Origin: Alosa alosa
Lineage: Eukaryota > Chordata > Actinopteri > Clupeiformes > Clupeidae
Assembly (NCBI RefSeq): GCF_017589495.1
Contig: NC_063201.1
Coordinates: 7,273,266 to 7,337,265, forward strand
Direction: 5' to 3'
DNA length: 64,000 nt
Part shown: positions 1-13,000 of the stretch, one piece after another
Layout of the letters: every line of letters begins with the position of its first letter
Numbering within the stretch: position 1 is the stretch's first letter
The notes under the pieces: model-generated
Databases searched by the model: none
Told to the model about the DNA's origin: nothing
The model's input: only the letters and a program-made list of their open reading frames with translations
Translations under genes and position numbers: made by a program

Positions 1-1349
1 ATACAGGTATGAGGAAAACCAGGAACAGGAAGCACATGACATAGGACACAGGAAATAAACATACAGTAGGAGCACATGGCACAGGAGGTAAACAAAGGAG
101 ACACCATGGAATACAAAAATCTTAAAGAAGCATAAAACACTTGCATACATTGTATTTCTTACATTTTGGTACAACTCAAGTACTCATTATCTAGTGCACA
201 GAGTCAGTAAAATCCTCCAAATAACCTCAACCCCAAAACAGAAAAAGTGGATGACCGGTGGTGCTGCGCTGCATATAGCGCATACCCGCTTTTTGCGCCT
301 GGATCTGAGAGGGTTAATTGGTTATCGATCATGACTCCTAAGTTTCTCGCTGCCCTGATAGGGCAAAATAAGAAGCCTGAATGTCGAATTTGAAGTAGTA
401 ACGTAACATGTTGAGGGAGGCGGTGGTCAGAGGGATGGTTTGCATGCATTTGCGTCACAGTCTGTCTTTGTTCAAATTCACCTGTTTTTTAAAGTGGTGA
501 TTTCAAAGTCTGAGATTTGCATATGAACATACCCTTCACCTGTGTCTCGTTCCCCAGTGTATTTAGTCCACAAATTCTTCGATAAGCAACAAGTGTCCCC
601 ATGGTGTCCAACTGCTTGGATCCCAATTGTTGCAGCTTGAGGCTATATTTTGTTACAACATGGCAGCTTTACGACTGCCGCCAGCCATTTGTACATTGTT
701 GTTGTATCCCCCATCATGTTGTCAATGCTTAATACGCTTGTTGATCAGCCAGATTGGGGAAATCCCCTACCTACAGCACATGGGAATTGACACTTTTCCT
801 GTGTATATCTGAAATGAAAATGTTAGAGGTATGTGGCCTGTTACCTGTTGCAACAAAAATAGTGTAGGTTATCTCTTCTCAGCAGTTTTAGTAGGTCTCA
901 GCTTTGATAGAGAGAGGACCAGGAAAAGAAGTCATTTGAATGACAATTTATTTTTGCATTAAGTGTAATCCACTGATACTTAGTGAGGTGTTGTACTTGT
1001 AAAACAGTAACAGAACATACTGTATGGTAAAATGTTATTCAATGATGTGACATGTGTTTTTTTTTAATCTTTGGATCATTTGAATTTCCCCATCAAGGGT
1101 ATAAATTATACACCAAATAATTTTGTTCCTCTCAAGTTTGAATGGATAAAAGTAATATTTTACATTACTTGGTTATACATTTTTCATGCAATTTAATGAA
1201 ATGTCAAAAAATTTAATATTTTTAATATGTGCCATTTCAACATCATAATATATGTCATGTATGAAAGAAACTAAGTTAAAAAACAATGACAGCATGTTTT
1301 ACTAAAAAACGACAACAAAATAGTGATCATTTCAACATATGTGTTTTTT
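1..1349. other. Intergenic flank downstream of the minus-strand trypsin
   Basis: No gene is supported here. The first ~460 bases include a decayed non-LTR retrotransposon fragment, listed separately. The rest is AT-rich sequence without a convincing open reading frame. The polyadenylation signal of the neighbouring trypsin lies just inside the right edge, where AATAAA reads on the minus strand at 1355-1350. Confidence 0.6.
204..460 (-). mobile_element. LINE reverse-transcriptase relic
   Basis: On the minus strand a short open stretch reads ...ARNLGVMIDNQLTLSD.... This resembles the conserved 'RNLGV.IDDQLTF.DH' segment near the end of the reverse-transcriptase domain in fish non-LTR retrotransposons. 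A piece resembling 'QASFFALSGQ' precedes it in another frame, so the copy is frameshifted and dead. The family cannot be fixed from so short a fragment. Confidence 0.5.
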
Positions 1350-1418
1350 TTTATTGAAATTTGATTGAAGAGCTGTTGGTATGAGCTCTACTGCATGTTA
1401 GTCGTATCAACATGAAAT

Positions 1419-2625
1419 TTAGTTGGAGGACATGGTGCTGCTGATCCAGGACTTGTAGTTGCACACCTTGGCGTAGACACCAGGCTTGTTCTTCATGGCA
1501 CAGCCGTAGCCCCAAGACACAACACCGTGCAGCACTCCGTTGCACACCACGGGGCCACCAGAGTCACCCTGGACAAGGATGTGACACAGTGTGATGAGAA
1601 AATGGCATATCACATTACATATGGAATACCGCATGTTGCCGATCAGAGTGCCTGCGATGAAAATGTAACAAATGACTGCACATTACCTGGCAAGAGTCCT
1701 TGCCTCCCTCCATGAATCCAGCGCAGAACATGTTGGAGGTGATCTGACCAGGGTAGGCGCTTCTGCAAGAGCTGTCGCTGAGGATGGGGAGATCCAGGCA
1801 CCTCAGGCGGTCAGGGTAGTTGCCTGTGGGTTTACAACAAGGAATAATAGTGATGCTCCTTATCAAGTCGGCAGGCATAGCACTGGCGTTGTCGTTACTA
1901 GAGTCGACTTACTGCCACTTCCGCTGGTGTTGCCCCAGCCAGAGACCAGGCAGCGGGTTCCAGAGCTGGCACAGCTGGAGGGCAGGGCCACGGCCTTCAC
2001 GTAGCTGTTGAGGGTGGCGGGCTTGCTCAGCTTGATCAGCATGATGTCATTGTCCAGGTTGCCGCTGTTGTAGCTGGGGTGGCGGATGACCTTGGCGGAG
2101 TTGATGAACTGCTCAGTGCCCTCATTGCTAGCAATGTTGTGCTCACCAAGACGCACCTCAACGCGGCTTAAAGCAAGAGAGAAAAATAGAGTTTGAATGT
2201 TTGATTTGAAAGCAAATTGCAGCCTTCAGACAAGAATCAACTCCAGACAAGAATCTGCAAATAAATCATAATTGCCCAGACCAATTTATTGAAATTAAAA
2301 TTCAAAACAGATACTCACGACTTGTAGCAATGGGCAGCAGACACAACCCATGTGCTGCTGATCAGGGAACCTCCGCAGAAGTGGTATCCAGAGTTCAGAG
2401 AGACCTGGTAGGGCAGAGCGTTCTTCTTGCACTCATACCCTCCCACGATCTTGTCGTCCTCCTCCAGAGGGGCGGCATCTGTACCAAAATTATGAGGGTA
2501 TGCATTTAGGACTAGACTCAAACATGCAAGTCAGTCCACTGAGAGAGAGAAGACAATTTAATGGTCTGAAAGTTTCCATACTCACAAGCAACGGCAAAGA
2601 GAGCCAAGAGAATCAAAGCCTTCAT
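1419..2625 (-). CDS. Trypsinogen (pancreatic serine protease, PRSS1/PRSS59-like), 5 exons
   Basis: This is a secreted digestive zymogen that cleaves after Lys/Arg. Coding exons on the minus strand are 2625-2586, 2478-2319, 2166-1913, 1823-1687 and 1568-1419, all with GT-AG borders and phases that join to 246 residues, the normal family length. Residues 1-15 are a signal peptide starting MKALILLALFAVA. A short acidic propeptide ending EEDDK follows, then mature IVGGYEC. The catalytic triad is visible as His in SAAHC (~63), Asp in DNDIMLI (~107) and Ser in GDSGG (~200). The S1-pocket Asp is in KDSCQGDSGG, so specificity is trypsin-like. All twelve cysteines of six-disulfide vertebrate trypsins are present. 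A TATA box lies 50 bp upstream of the ATG, and AATAAA lies about 65 nt past the stop. The MKA.ILLALFAVAYAAPL start recalls, from memory, zebrafish prss59-type genes. The reading frame is intact. Confidence 0.95.
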
Positions 2626-2674
2626 GACTGCAGTGTCTGTGAAATGACCAGTGTACTGGACAAGGAGTGACCGG

Positions 2675-2682
2675 TTTATATA
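2675..2682 (-). promoter_or_regulatory. TATA box of the minus-strand trypsinogen
   Basis: TATATAAA reads on the minus strand about 50 bp upstream of the trypsinogen ATG at 2625. This spacing fits a short 5' untranslated region. Strong TATA promoters are typical of pancreatic zymogen genes. Confidence 0.75.
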
Positions 2683-2699
2683 GGCCTGCTCTTTCTATG

Positions 2700-5016
2700 T
2701 GTCTGTCAAGTATTAACTAGTATGTGAAATGGCAGGTGTATGAATGTGCTTCTGTAGGTTAAAATTGTACCTTGTGTACATATGATACCACATCAGATAT
2801 ATGTCCCTCTGTGGAAATGTAGCCAGAGCACAGTCCAGAAGATAAACTCCGTAACAAACAAGAGAAAATAAGTATAAATATAACTTTAATTGGCTTTGAG
2901 TCCTGAAAAAAAGGCAATGTGCCAAAATAGCAAAATCCAAATATATGTAAAAGCAACAACAAATGACGGCACATACAAAAAGAAGCAAAAGACAATATTT
3001 AACAAATAACAAAATTGAATACATCCTGACATAGTCTATACTTAATCAAAAATTCCATATCTAAGAGAAGCAAAAGAACAACAAATTGTGGGCTGCGACA
3101 AAACCACATTGTTGCACTTTTCATCCATTTGTTTTTTGATGCCATATGGTGATTACAGTCACAAGTGAAAAAAGGGTTACCCTTTACATTTCACAGGCCA
3201 CTACAATTCTGCATTAAGTGTTTATGGCTGAGCATTCACAGACTCAAGACTTCTCAGTGGTCAAATCTGTGAGTGCACAAACACAGATGTTGAGACTGCT
3301 AATGGCCTCAACTGTTATTTGGACGAGTTAATCAATTATTTAATTATTTCCCTTGGACTGAAATGCCACGGGCCTGCGGTCCATGCCATATGATGAATAG
3401 CCACGTCACTGGGATATACGTAGTTGTAGACTCTGGAAGTTCAGAGTTCACAGCTTCAAGTCCTTCAAGTTGTTTACGCATCGTCCACTGACAACAGGTG
3501 CCATCTGATTTAAGCTAGCAGCATTGCATCCACCAGCACTAGACACCATACACTGTGAAATAGTGAGTAAGCAAGATAGAATTTAGTAGGCAGGAAATTT
3601 GACTAAGTTAGTCATTAGATAACAGCTGTTGATTGATTCACTGAATCACTTGGGCACAAAAGTTACCCTATAAGCAATAACTGCAGGAATGCAGGCCTTA
3701 TCCAAACTAATAATGCTGGGCTACATGTTTCACGTGCACATTGTAGGCTACCTTTGCTACTATGATTCACATAGTTTTAGGCTATTTGATTTGCTACTTT
3801 GTTTCAGAAGTTGAACAAATAAGTAAAAATAACCAAATCCTTTCTGGTCTATTGAGCATTTTTTACTGATCTGATATAGCAGTCAATTAATCGACTAAAA
3901 AATTGACCACTTTCATATTGCAAATTGATTGCATTGCAGCTTTATCCAGCTTTAGCCTAATCAGTTTAGGGATATACCCAAATATCAAGTGCATATTTTC
4001 TAACCTTTCATATTACAACATCTTTGTAACCAAGGCGTAGCCTACTTTATGCTTTTCGAAATAGACGTAGGCTAAGAAGTGATTTCACACGATTCACGAT
4101 TTTTGAACTTCGTTCCCTGTACCTTTTATAATGACGTCTAAATCTCGCGACGTTAAACAGTCTGTGTTCAAGAAAGACTTTCAAACAGGCTAGGTTATAC
4201 TGCACAGTTTTGACGATGTGATAATGTTGTTCCTTGTTAATGCGTATATATGTCGTAAGGTGAGTAGAAGAACATTTCATCTTCTGTAGTCTCGTTTACT
4301 CAGTGTGTAAACAAAGCAATGACATTTCACCGCAACCGGGGTCTGGCAAATGTAATGAAATCGTGCTGGCTAACATAGCCTAATTTATGCAGAATGCGCA
4401 TCCATTGCGGATGTGGTGCAGAATAAATGCGCAGTGCGCATTTACCTACAAGTTAGCCAGTCAGATTGTGATCTTATTTTTTCTATGAAGTGTAATCTTT
4501 GTCGTTGAAATAGTAATTTCTGATATGGCTTTTCTGTCTAGTTCTACCTATTAGCCTTTTATGTGTGGAAGCCCCCCTTCACGTTAATTTAACAAACTAG
4601 GCCGGGCTTTGCAAGTCTGTGCAATGGCTTTGTGTTGGTTTCTGCCTAATGTTTTCGGTAAATGTATATATTTGTTTATTTATCAAGTAATACGTCCCTC
4701 TTACTAGTCGTGTATCTTTGTATAGGCAATGGACCTACTGTGTTAGGTAAGCTAGTTGACGCCTGTGACATTTTTGCCAAGAGCTGGACTACTTTATTTT
4801 TTCCCAGCTGCCCTTTTTCATTAGCCTACGTAATAGTCATAGTTTTACCACCAGTGTACATTCAACTTCAACCAAACAATATTTAGGCCATTCAGGAAAT
4901 ATATTTATGAAACCTGATTGTTCTGTTTATTGAGTGCAAGACAACTTCTGTCTAGTTGAGTGAATGGCGCTGCCTCTGACAACTTGGTTAGTGTGTCTGC
5001 GAACCAGGCCTGATTA
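2700..5016. other. Intergenic region between trypsin and MYPOP-like gene (divergent promoters)
   Basis: This AT-rich sequence has no supported coding exon. It separates two divergently transcribed genes, so it holds the upstream DNA of the trypsinogen on the left and the Myb/SANT gene on the right. The open frames in it have no family resemblance. No 5' noncoding exon of the right-hand gene could be placed with confidence. Confidence 0.5.
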
Positions 5017-7050
5017 ATGACTGAATACTATGAGGAGGGGGGGCTGCTATACGAGCACTCGCCTCCCAAGCACATCAAAGAGGAGTCACCGGAGGGACCC
5101 TGCGGAGGAGGCATCTCGGAGGATGGCTTCCCCCGGGAGGATGATGACTCGGAGGGGAGCTGTGATCATAATGGCAGCCTGCCGGATGGGCTTCCTTTCA
5201 ATGTTGTGGTGGTGCACCCTAATGTTGTGGCGCCAGGCCTGTCATCCGACGACCTTTTTTACACTGAACAGAGTAAGCCAGTTCCTTCATTATTGTCAGC
5301 CAGGTACTTTCATGTTTATGGCTAGAGAGCATTGACTTTGCTGGGAGTTTGATTTAGTTTTGTTTTTTTCCTCTCTGTAGATAGAGGAGTGTCTTCTACA
5401 CTGGCAGCAGGAAGTGGAGGCAAGCGTAAGAGTCGTTTTAGCGGAGCTGAGCTAGAAGTCCTGGTGTCCGAGGTGACGCGCTGTGAAGGCGAACTCTTTG
5501 GCCCTGCAGGGAGGCTCCGGCGCCGTGAGAGGGAGCGCATCTGGGCTGGAATACTCGAAAGGGTCAACGCCGTCTCCAGAGTCCCGCGGACCTTACGCGA
5601 GGTGAAGAAGCGATGGGATGACCTCAAGAGACGAAATGGTGGGAGGCTGGCAGACGCCAGGTATCGCAGCTGCTACGTGCCATCCAGCAGGGGAGCGTCG
5701 GTTCTGGGGAGGTCTGCTCAGGCAAGCCCCAGGCTTCAACAGGGCCATCAGAAACAGAGTTCCCGAGGAAAGGGCAGTAACATGAGTTTCTCTGACACAG
5801 ACGCAGGTAACTATTCATTAGTTCTCTCTTTTTAAGACATGTCAATCTTGTTGTTTTGTCAGTATGTAATACTCCGTCCACTCAACCACAGTCGTGGCCT
5901 ACTGGTTAGGGCTTCGGACTTGTAACCGGAGAGTTGCCGGTTCGAACCCCGACCAGTAGGAACGGCTGATGTGCCTCGGGGAGCAAGGCACCTAACCCCT
6001 CACTGCTCCCCGAGCCCCGCTGTAGCAGGCAGCTCACTGCGTCGGGATAAGTGTGTGCTTCAACTCATTGTGTGTTCACTGTGTGCTGTGTGTGTTTCAC
6101 TAATTCACGGATTGGGATAAATGCAGAGACCAAATTTCCCTCACGGGATCAAAAGAGTGTATATATATACTTATACTTACTTATACTTATAACACTCTGT
6201 AAAGTTCACATGAAGATGCAAACTTGTTTTCTGCTCAGCAGGTGGTGGTGAAGGATCTGAGAGGGATGGTTGCGAGAAAGAGGATGAAGCAGGTGAGCAT
6301 GACGAAGGGGAGGGAGAGTGTGGAGACGGTGCTGAGAGTAGCATGGAAGACAAGTTGGGTTTGGGACTGGGTTTGGGAATAGTGCCTCCGCCAACATCAG
6401 AACGTTGGCTACCTCCTTCCCCCCTCTACAGTGCTCCGTTCCTCAACGGGACTCCGCAGCCGAGCCCTCAACCCTCACTAGGGGCCCACCAGGGTCTCCT
6501 TGAGGCCCCCCCTCCACGCGTCTCTTGGCTGGAGGATGAACTGCGGGGTCTGGGCGAAGCTGCAGTGCGGCTCGGGGACCGCGTGGAGCAGAGTCTGCGG
6601 GAGTTCGGGGAGGGTTTCCGCTGTGACATGCGGACCCTGGTGGCCTCCCAGGAGGCTCTCTCGGTCAGCTTACAGCAAAACAATGTCCTATTGCAGAGGT
6701 TACTGGGGCTGCTCGAGAGCCAACAGCAGCAGCAGCAGGCACAGCATCATCTTCAGCCTCAGCCTCATCCACATCAGCAGTCTCAGCAGCAACAGGTGCC
6801 ACAGCAGCAGCAGCCGCAGCATAATCCGCCCTTACAACCAAATCAGGTTCTACAGCAGCAACAGGAACAGGAACGTCAACATCCTACAAACTCGAATGAT
6901 CAGCTAACCCCGTCACTTCCTTCTGAGCCAACACCCCCTGATATTTTGGATGGTACAGCCCATCCTGATCGATTGGCAAGTGTGAATGGCACGACCCAGC
7001 GGTCCCGACGGGGGAGGACAGGTGATCAGCGCCGTAGAAGAAGACGCTAA
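5017..7050 (+). CDS. Myb/SANT-like (Myb_DNA-bind_5) transcription factor, MYPOP-like
   Basis: Coding exons are 5017-5272, 5381-5806 and 6242-7050, giving 496 residues. The last acceptor is a CAGCAG tandem, so using the first AG adds one alanine. Residues 1-85 are acidic and contain HIKEESPE, a SUMO-type psi-K-x-E site. Residues ~100-180 hold a Myb/SANT-like trihelical DNA-binding domain. It starts KRKSRFSGAELEVLVSEV, with conserved tryptophans in RERIWAGIL and KKRWDDLKRR. That pattern is the one in MYPOP (p42POP, partner of profilin) and related 'regulator' Myb proteins. A short acidic linker follows, then a proline-rich stretch, a probable amphipathic helix around GLGEAAVRLGDRVEQSLREF, a Gln/His-rich tract (~390-440), and a basic tail ending RRRRRR that can act as a nuclear localisation signal. 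Other Myb_DNA-bind_5 proteins, such as NAIF1-like ones, cannot be fully excluded. AATAAA is at 7922. Confidence 0.8.
5890..6186 (+). mobile_element. tRNA-derived SINE, copy 1 (intron 2 of the MYPOP-like gene)
   Basis: The head resembles a tRNA. An A-box-like TGGCCTACTGGTTAG is followed by the B box GGTTCGAACCC. A tRNA-unrelated body follows (AGCAAGGCACCTAACCCCTCACTG... then AGACCAAATTTCCCTCACGGGATCAAAAGAGTATA) and ends in a TA/CTTA-rich tail. A second copy with the same layout is at 36996-37310. This is the RNA polymerase III-derived SINE class common in teleosts. Confidence 0.85.
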
Positions 7051-8200
7051 TGCTTGATATCCATGCTTTGATGAATGTTCGATTATTTATTTTACTTTCA
7101 GGTATTCATTGAGACGTCACCTTCACTCAGAGAAATGCCATCTGTCTCCTTGCTGTCTTATAAGTGACTATAAGATCACCTATGCTATACAATGTATCAA
7201 TGATTTATACATTTTGGTTTGAAGTAATTATTACAAAAACTCAATTTTTGCAATTGCATTAATTAAGTGACTTGTCGGAGTTGAGTAAAAGTTATTGTTG
7301 AAACCTGATGGGTCGACAATCATTATTAGAATTACCTTAAGCACTTTTGAATGCTATTCACACATAGTCAAGACTCTTGAAAGTGGGAATTGTAATGACG
7401 GGAAACAGGAATTATATTGAGATTCAGAGATTTCCAATTGGTCATTCCACTTATGTAGGAAAAGCCAGAGGTTCTGTGAATCTCTCCTATAATTTGACAT
7501 ATATAAGGGTTGTAACCATTCCTCTAAATGAGGTTTACAGCAGAGTAATTTTAACAAGATGAACAGGGCTTACATTTGTTGCATTTTATTAGGACACATT
7601 AAATATTTTTCTCATGTTCAAAGAAAAAAAATGTGTTCCTTAACAAGCATGTCAGAAACTTATTCCAGAAAGCACTTTTATCCTATTATTGATTCCACAT
7701 TATTGTGGTTTTAAAAAAACAAAAATACAGTATACAGTATGTCAGCTACTGATATGCATTGTGATTCTGCATGCAGATTCTGGTTTGTTAGCAAACTAGT
7801 GCAAAGCCTTTGCGAGGAGGAAAACTTTTACCATTTTGCACAATTTGTATATGAGGGGTATATATTCTGGCAATATCTGTATATTATATTGTATCCTGTT
7901 GTCCTACTAACCAGAATGTAAAATAAAGGCAATGTTAATGGAAATGAGCAATGAGCTAAAATTGTGTGACTAAGTGAACATTCTGTTAACATTGCATGTG
8001 CATACAAAATGTGTCAAATACACAACATTTGATTTTTTTTATACCTGTTCTTGACTTTTGGTGATACAAAAACTCCTGACTCCCTCAAGTTTGGTTGAGT
8101 TAGAGTGTGCTTGTTTTGAGGTTGTTCTGTTTATCAACCCTACTGAATACAACATTTTGCAACATTTAACATATTGATCATCTAGGAGAATATATTACAC
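7051..8200. other. 3' untranslated region and flank of the MYPOP-like gene
   Basis: AT-rich sequence follows the stop at 7050. AATAAA at 7922-7927 is the most plausible polyadenylation signal, giving a 3' UTR of roughly 0.9 kb. No other coding exon is seen. Confidence 0.5.
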
Positions 8201-9696
8201 ATTTCATCCCCAAAACAGAAAAAGTTGGGACATTGTGTAAAATGCAAATAAAAACAGAATGTGATAATATACAAGTCTCGTAAACCCATATTTAGCAGCA
8301 AAAAGGACATAGACAACATATCAAATTCGACTATTTCATGGAAAATATATGTTAATTTTGAATTTAATGCCAGCAACATGTTTTAAAGAAAAGCTGGGGC
8401 GGGAGCATGTTTACCACTGTGCTGCTTCACCTCTTGATTTAACAAAATTCTGTAAATGCTTAGGAACTGAGGAAACCAGTTGCTAGAGTTTTGAGAATTG
8501 AGTTGCTCAACAGTATGGGGTATTCTTAGTCATGTTTTTCATTCCATTATGCACCTAATTTTACAAATCTGAACTGCAGATAGGCCATTTTAGCACCTGG
8601 GCTTATCTATGGATAAATGCTGTTTAAATATGTGCAGAATTCCTTTTGGCATTGTTTGCCTGAAATATTTTTAGGTCTTCCCTGGAAAAGACATTGCTTG
8701 GATGGCAGCTCAACACCTGTATACATCATTCAGAATTGATTGTGCTTTGCCAAATGTGCAAGATTGCATGCTGTAGGCACTAATGCTCCTCCACACCGTC
8801 ATGGATGTTGGGTTTTGAACTGAGCTCTAATTGCAAGTTGGATATGTTGGATACTTGGATAGGCCCTCTCCTCTTTAGCCCAGATGAGTCCATGATTTTC
8901 AAAAAGAATGGCAAATTTTGATTGGTCTAACCACAAGACCCTTTTCCATTTAAACAAGCTTAGGCCCAGATAAGACGGTGGTATTTTCTGTGTCATGTCT
9001 CAATACAATTTGGGCTGCAGTTTTTGAATCGAGTATCAAACTGTGCACTGGTTCAAACTGGTTATCAGAGGTTTTCTTGAGCCCATACAACACATCTGGA
9101 AACAGGTTTGGTGTTGATGCAGCGCCATCTGAGGTCCAAAAGACCACGGCCATCCAATTTGTTTTTCAGTTCTTTCCCTGTTTGCAAAGATTTTGCTGGA
9201 TTCTCTGAATGTTTTAATAATATTATGTCCTGTAGATGATGAACTCCCCAAATACTTCACAATTCCATCTTAAGAAGAATTAAAGTACATTATTTCATCA
9301 TTTGTGCCCACAGGTTTACACAGAGTGATGAATACATCTTTACTAAGAGACCCTGCGCCTCTGGGATGCTCTTTTTCATACCCAATTGTGTTGCCAGTTA
9401 CCCTTATTAGTTGTTAGTTAATGAAATATACCTCCTTTTGTTTTCTTTATCATTACACAACTTTTCCAGCATTTTGTTACCCCCGTCCCACCTATTTTTT
9501 TTGAAACATGTTGCTGGTATCAAATTCAAATTGAACATATATTTTCCATTAAATAGTCAAATTTGTCATTTTCAACATTGGTATGTTATCTGTCCTTTTT
9601 GCAACTAAATATGAGTGTAAGAGATTTGCAGATTATTACATTCTGTTTTTATTCACTTTTTACACACCGTCCCAACTTTTTCTGTTTTGGGGTTGT
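8201..9696. mobile_element. Non-autonomous DNA transposon, copy 1 (TIR CCCCAAA.CAGAAAAAGTTGGGAC)
   Basis: The left end reads ATCCCCAAAACAGAAAAAGTTGGGAC and the right end is its inverse, ending GTCCCAACTTTTTCTGTTTTGGGG near 9692. ATTACAC flanks both ends (8194-8200 and 9697-9703), a plausible 7-8-bp target-site duplication. Two relatives lie at 38663-40065 and 52814-53215, in the same orientation. Interior frames are short and broken, so this copy does not encode a transposase. The family is very common in fish; a hAT-type affinity is only an inference from the duplication length. Confidence 0.75.
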
Positions 9697-9995
9697 ATTA
9701 CACCTTTAAGTCCTTTTGACATTTTATTAGAGATTGTAATGAATTTGATTCCAAGAGAACAACTTTGCTTTGAAGGCTGCATACATAGGCTAATATGTCT
9801 TAGGTATAGGCTAGGCTTAACAATATAGGCCTATTTAAATAGTGATTATAAAATGTAGGCTTGTAATCAGGCTATTGTTTTGTTGAATGTATGTATTCAT
9901 TCACCTTTTTAGTAAGTTTTTATGAACGTTTTTTATGAAGGAAGAAAGCATAATAATTTCTAGATTCAACTCTGGTTCAACCTCCGTGACGACTC

Positions 9996-10003
9996 TGACG
10001 TCA
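9996..10003 (+). promoter_or_regulatory. CRE-like palindrome TGACGTCA upstream of the 18-finger gene
   Basis: A full palindromic TGACGTCA lies 50 bp upstream of the ATG at 10053. This is the consensus for CREB/ATF factors. It sits where a TATA-less promoter would be, but occupancy is untested. Confidence 0.5.
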
Positions 10004-10052
10004 TCATTTCGTTCCAGCCATTCTTTCTGATGAAGAGGCAGGCAGAGGGAAC

Positions 10053-13000
10053 ATGGCTGCCGAGCACACACAGAACCCCGACAGAGTGCCGAATGACCCG
10101 TTAATTAACTCTAGAGATGTAAAGAATGATGCCGAATCTGGCGTTTCTTTAAGAGAACATGATGTTAGTGCAAAGGATTTCGATAACAATGCCGAAGCGA
10201 AAGAAAATGTGCAAACAGATGTTGATTCAGGGTTAGTAAGTCATGCAGAATCCAGCACAAGTCTCGTTGATTTGGAGTCCACCGTTTCTACAACAGAGAC
10301 GAAGAAACCCTCCGTTGTTTCCTCAAGCCTTCAGCTCCAAATGGAATGGTCTGACACGGAGGAAGATTCGGGGCAACCCATACTAAACGACTGTGGGGGA
10401 AATGGTAAAGCAACATTGTATCGTTACTGTTACTGTAATTCAGTCTCCGCTAGCTTGCTAATATGTTGTGTGGTTGCTATGCATGTGCAGCCTGTGTGCA
10501 GCACGTATTGACAATAATATATCTACTTCATTCTCTTGTTTATGGTTTTTGATTTGTGTACACATAGTTGTTCAATCTTCCGTCTGTTGTTTGTTGACAT
10601 TTTTTATAATGTTGATATTGATAATGTATGCTATTTTTCTCATTATGAAAGTTATTGTATAGCCAATTAAGTATGACTAGAAACAGCATCATTACAAGAA
10701 GTTACTTAACAAGTGAGACATTTTATAGTCAAATGTGCTTTCGATCTGTTAATGAAATATACTGATGTTGTTTACCATTAGCCCTTGAAGCTGATGGAGC
10801 AGATGATGTTACACCTGAGCCAAGGAAGGAGACTGTAGAACTTTCATCCGGAGCTGAAACAACATTGAAACGGAAAGTAGAACCACCTCAGCTGCAGGAT
10901 GATCAGGCTGCATCAGAGGAAGTCAGCAAAGAATTGCATGCTGAAGAACCAGTGGCATTAGAGAAGAAAGGAGTAGGAGGAGGAGGAGGTGGTGAAGATG
11001 AGAAAAGAGGAGGTGAAGATGAGAAAGGAGGAGGTGAAGATGAGAAAGGAGGGGGTGAAGATGAGAAAGGAGGAGGTGAAGATGAGAAAGGAAAGACACG
11101 AGAGGAGGAGAAAGGAGGAGGAGAAGATGAGAAAAAAAAAGAAGGAGAGGTAGAAGCATCCGAGGAAGGCAAAGTAGAGGAGGAGGTTGTTGTTGTGAAG
11201 CAGAGGAAATCTCGTCTGGAATGCCGTGAATGTGGGAAGTGTTTCACCCGTCGAGAGACATACAACCTCCACCGTCACTTCCACATGCACCAGGACGAAC
11301 AAGCCTCCCTCACCTGCAAAGAGTGCGGCCTCACATTCCAGCACCGGAGCAGCCTCATCAAGCATCGAAATGAACACAAGGAGAAGGAGAAAGCTGAGTC
11401 CGTAGCACCCTCAGTACAAGCATCTGTATCGTTTTCAGACAGAAAAGCCCTTATCAAGGCGAAAGACACACAAAATGACCCACAGTGTGAATATTGTGGT
11501 AAGACATTTGACACGCTGGCCAAGCTCCGCACGCACAATTGTAAACTGGCCCCAGAGAAGCCGTACCGATGTCCGTTATGTCGCAAGGAGTTTCAGTACA
11601 GAGTTTCCATCACTGCCCACATGCAGACACACTCCCTGGAAAGCCCTTTCCGCTGTCTGGAGTGCAACAAGGGCTTTCATTCTGCCATGATGCTGAGGAT
11701 TCATCAGCGGTCTCACGCTGCTCTCAAGCCCTTTGCATGTCCTGAGTGTGGGATGGTCTTCAGACATCGCTCTGTCATGGAGGACCACCGGCGGAAGCAC
11801 ACGGACGAGCGCCCGTACCACTGCAACATCTGTGGCAAGTTTTTCAAGTACGCCAGCCTCTTGCACCAACACCAGTACCTGCACACGGGCAAGAAGCCCT
11901 TCCGCTGCCGCGACTGCGGGAAAGTGTTTGCCTTTTCCCAGAACCTGCGTGCTCACCTCCGCCAGCACCAGAAGCATCCACACAGCTGCCCTCACTGTCT
12001 GGACACCTTCTCCGACGAGGCCAAGTTGCAGGAGCACATCGCCACCCACGAGCTGTCGCACGAGGCGTCTGTGGTGGACAAAGAGAATGCTAACTACGCA
12101 GTGGAGCAACCACGGCTGTACAACTGCCCTCTGTGCTCACAGGTCTATTACAGACCCGCTGACCTGAGGGTGCACATGCTGGTCCATGAGGCAGAGTATG
12201 AGGGCATGAGTAACGGGGTAAAGCAATCGGAGCCGACGTACGCCTGTGCTCAGTGCCCACTGTCGTTTTCAGACGAAGCAAGCCTGCAGTCCCATGTCAT
12301 TACTCATGAGGCTTCATTCATGAGGAGGGATGTGCGGGGCGGGGGCCTCGGCATGGGGAGGAGAGAGAGCATGCCGGGGAGTGGTATCTACGGTGACCAG
12401 ATAGACAAGAAACCTCTAAAATGCCGAGACTGTGGCCGAGGTTTTCGCCACCGTTCTGTTCTGGAGTTGCACATGCGCATTCACAGTAAGGACAAACCAT
12501 ACCGTTGCAATGAGTGTGGCAAGTCTTTTAGGTTCGGCAGCTATTTACAACAGCACCTCATCATCCACACAGGCAAGAAGCCATACAAATGCCCTGACTG
12601 TGGAAAAGACTTTGCATTCCTCCAGAACATGAGGACCCATCAAAGACTCCACCAACAGAAGCCATTCCGCTGCACGCAGTGCCGCAAAGGCTACAGTGAT
12701 GAGGACCAACTGCAGCGACACATGCTGTCCCACACAGGAGACAAACCCCATAAGTGCCACCTCTGCAACAAAAGTTTTGGGCTGGCCTACCTGCTTCGAG
12801 ATCACATGAACACTCACACGGGTGAGAGGCCACATCGCTGCCAGGAGTGCAACAAGTCGTTTCAGTGGCTGAGCAGCTTGTTGGTGCACCAGAAGATTCA
12901 CACGCGCAAGCATCAAGAGGGTAAGAGGGGCAGGAGAGGGGACAGTTTTAGATCAGACTGGCAAAGATGGGACAGAGCCCCTGGAACAATGATGCTCACC

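Noticed and set aside
5890..5960. Possible tRNA gene with A and B boxes
   Set aside because: It is the head of a SINE: it is followed by the SINE body and recurs at 36996. No clean cloverleaf was supported.
8799..8996. Minus-strand frame with a faint Tc1-transposase look (WKRVLWLDQSKF)
   Set aside because: It lies inside the non-autonomous element. The resemblance covers few residues, other copies do not keep the frame, and chance similarity is likely.
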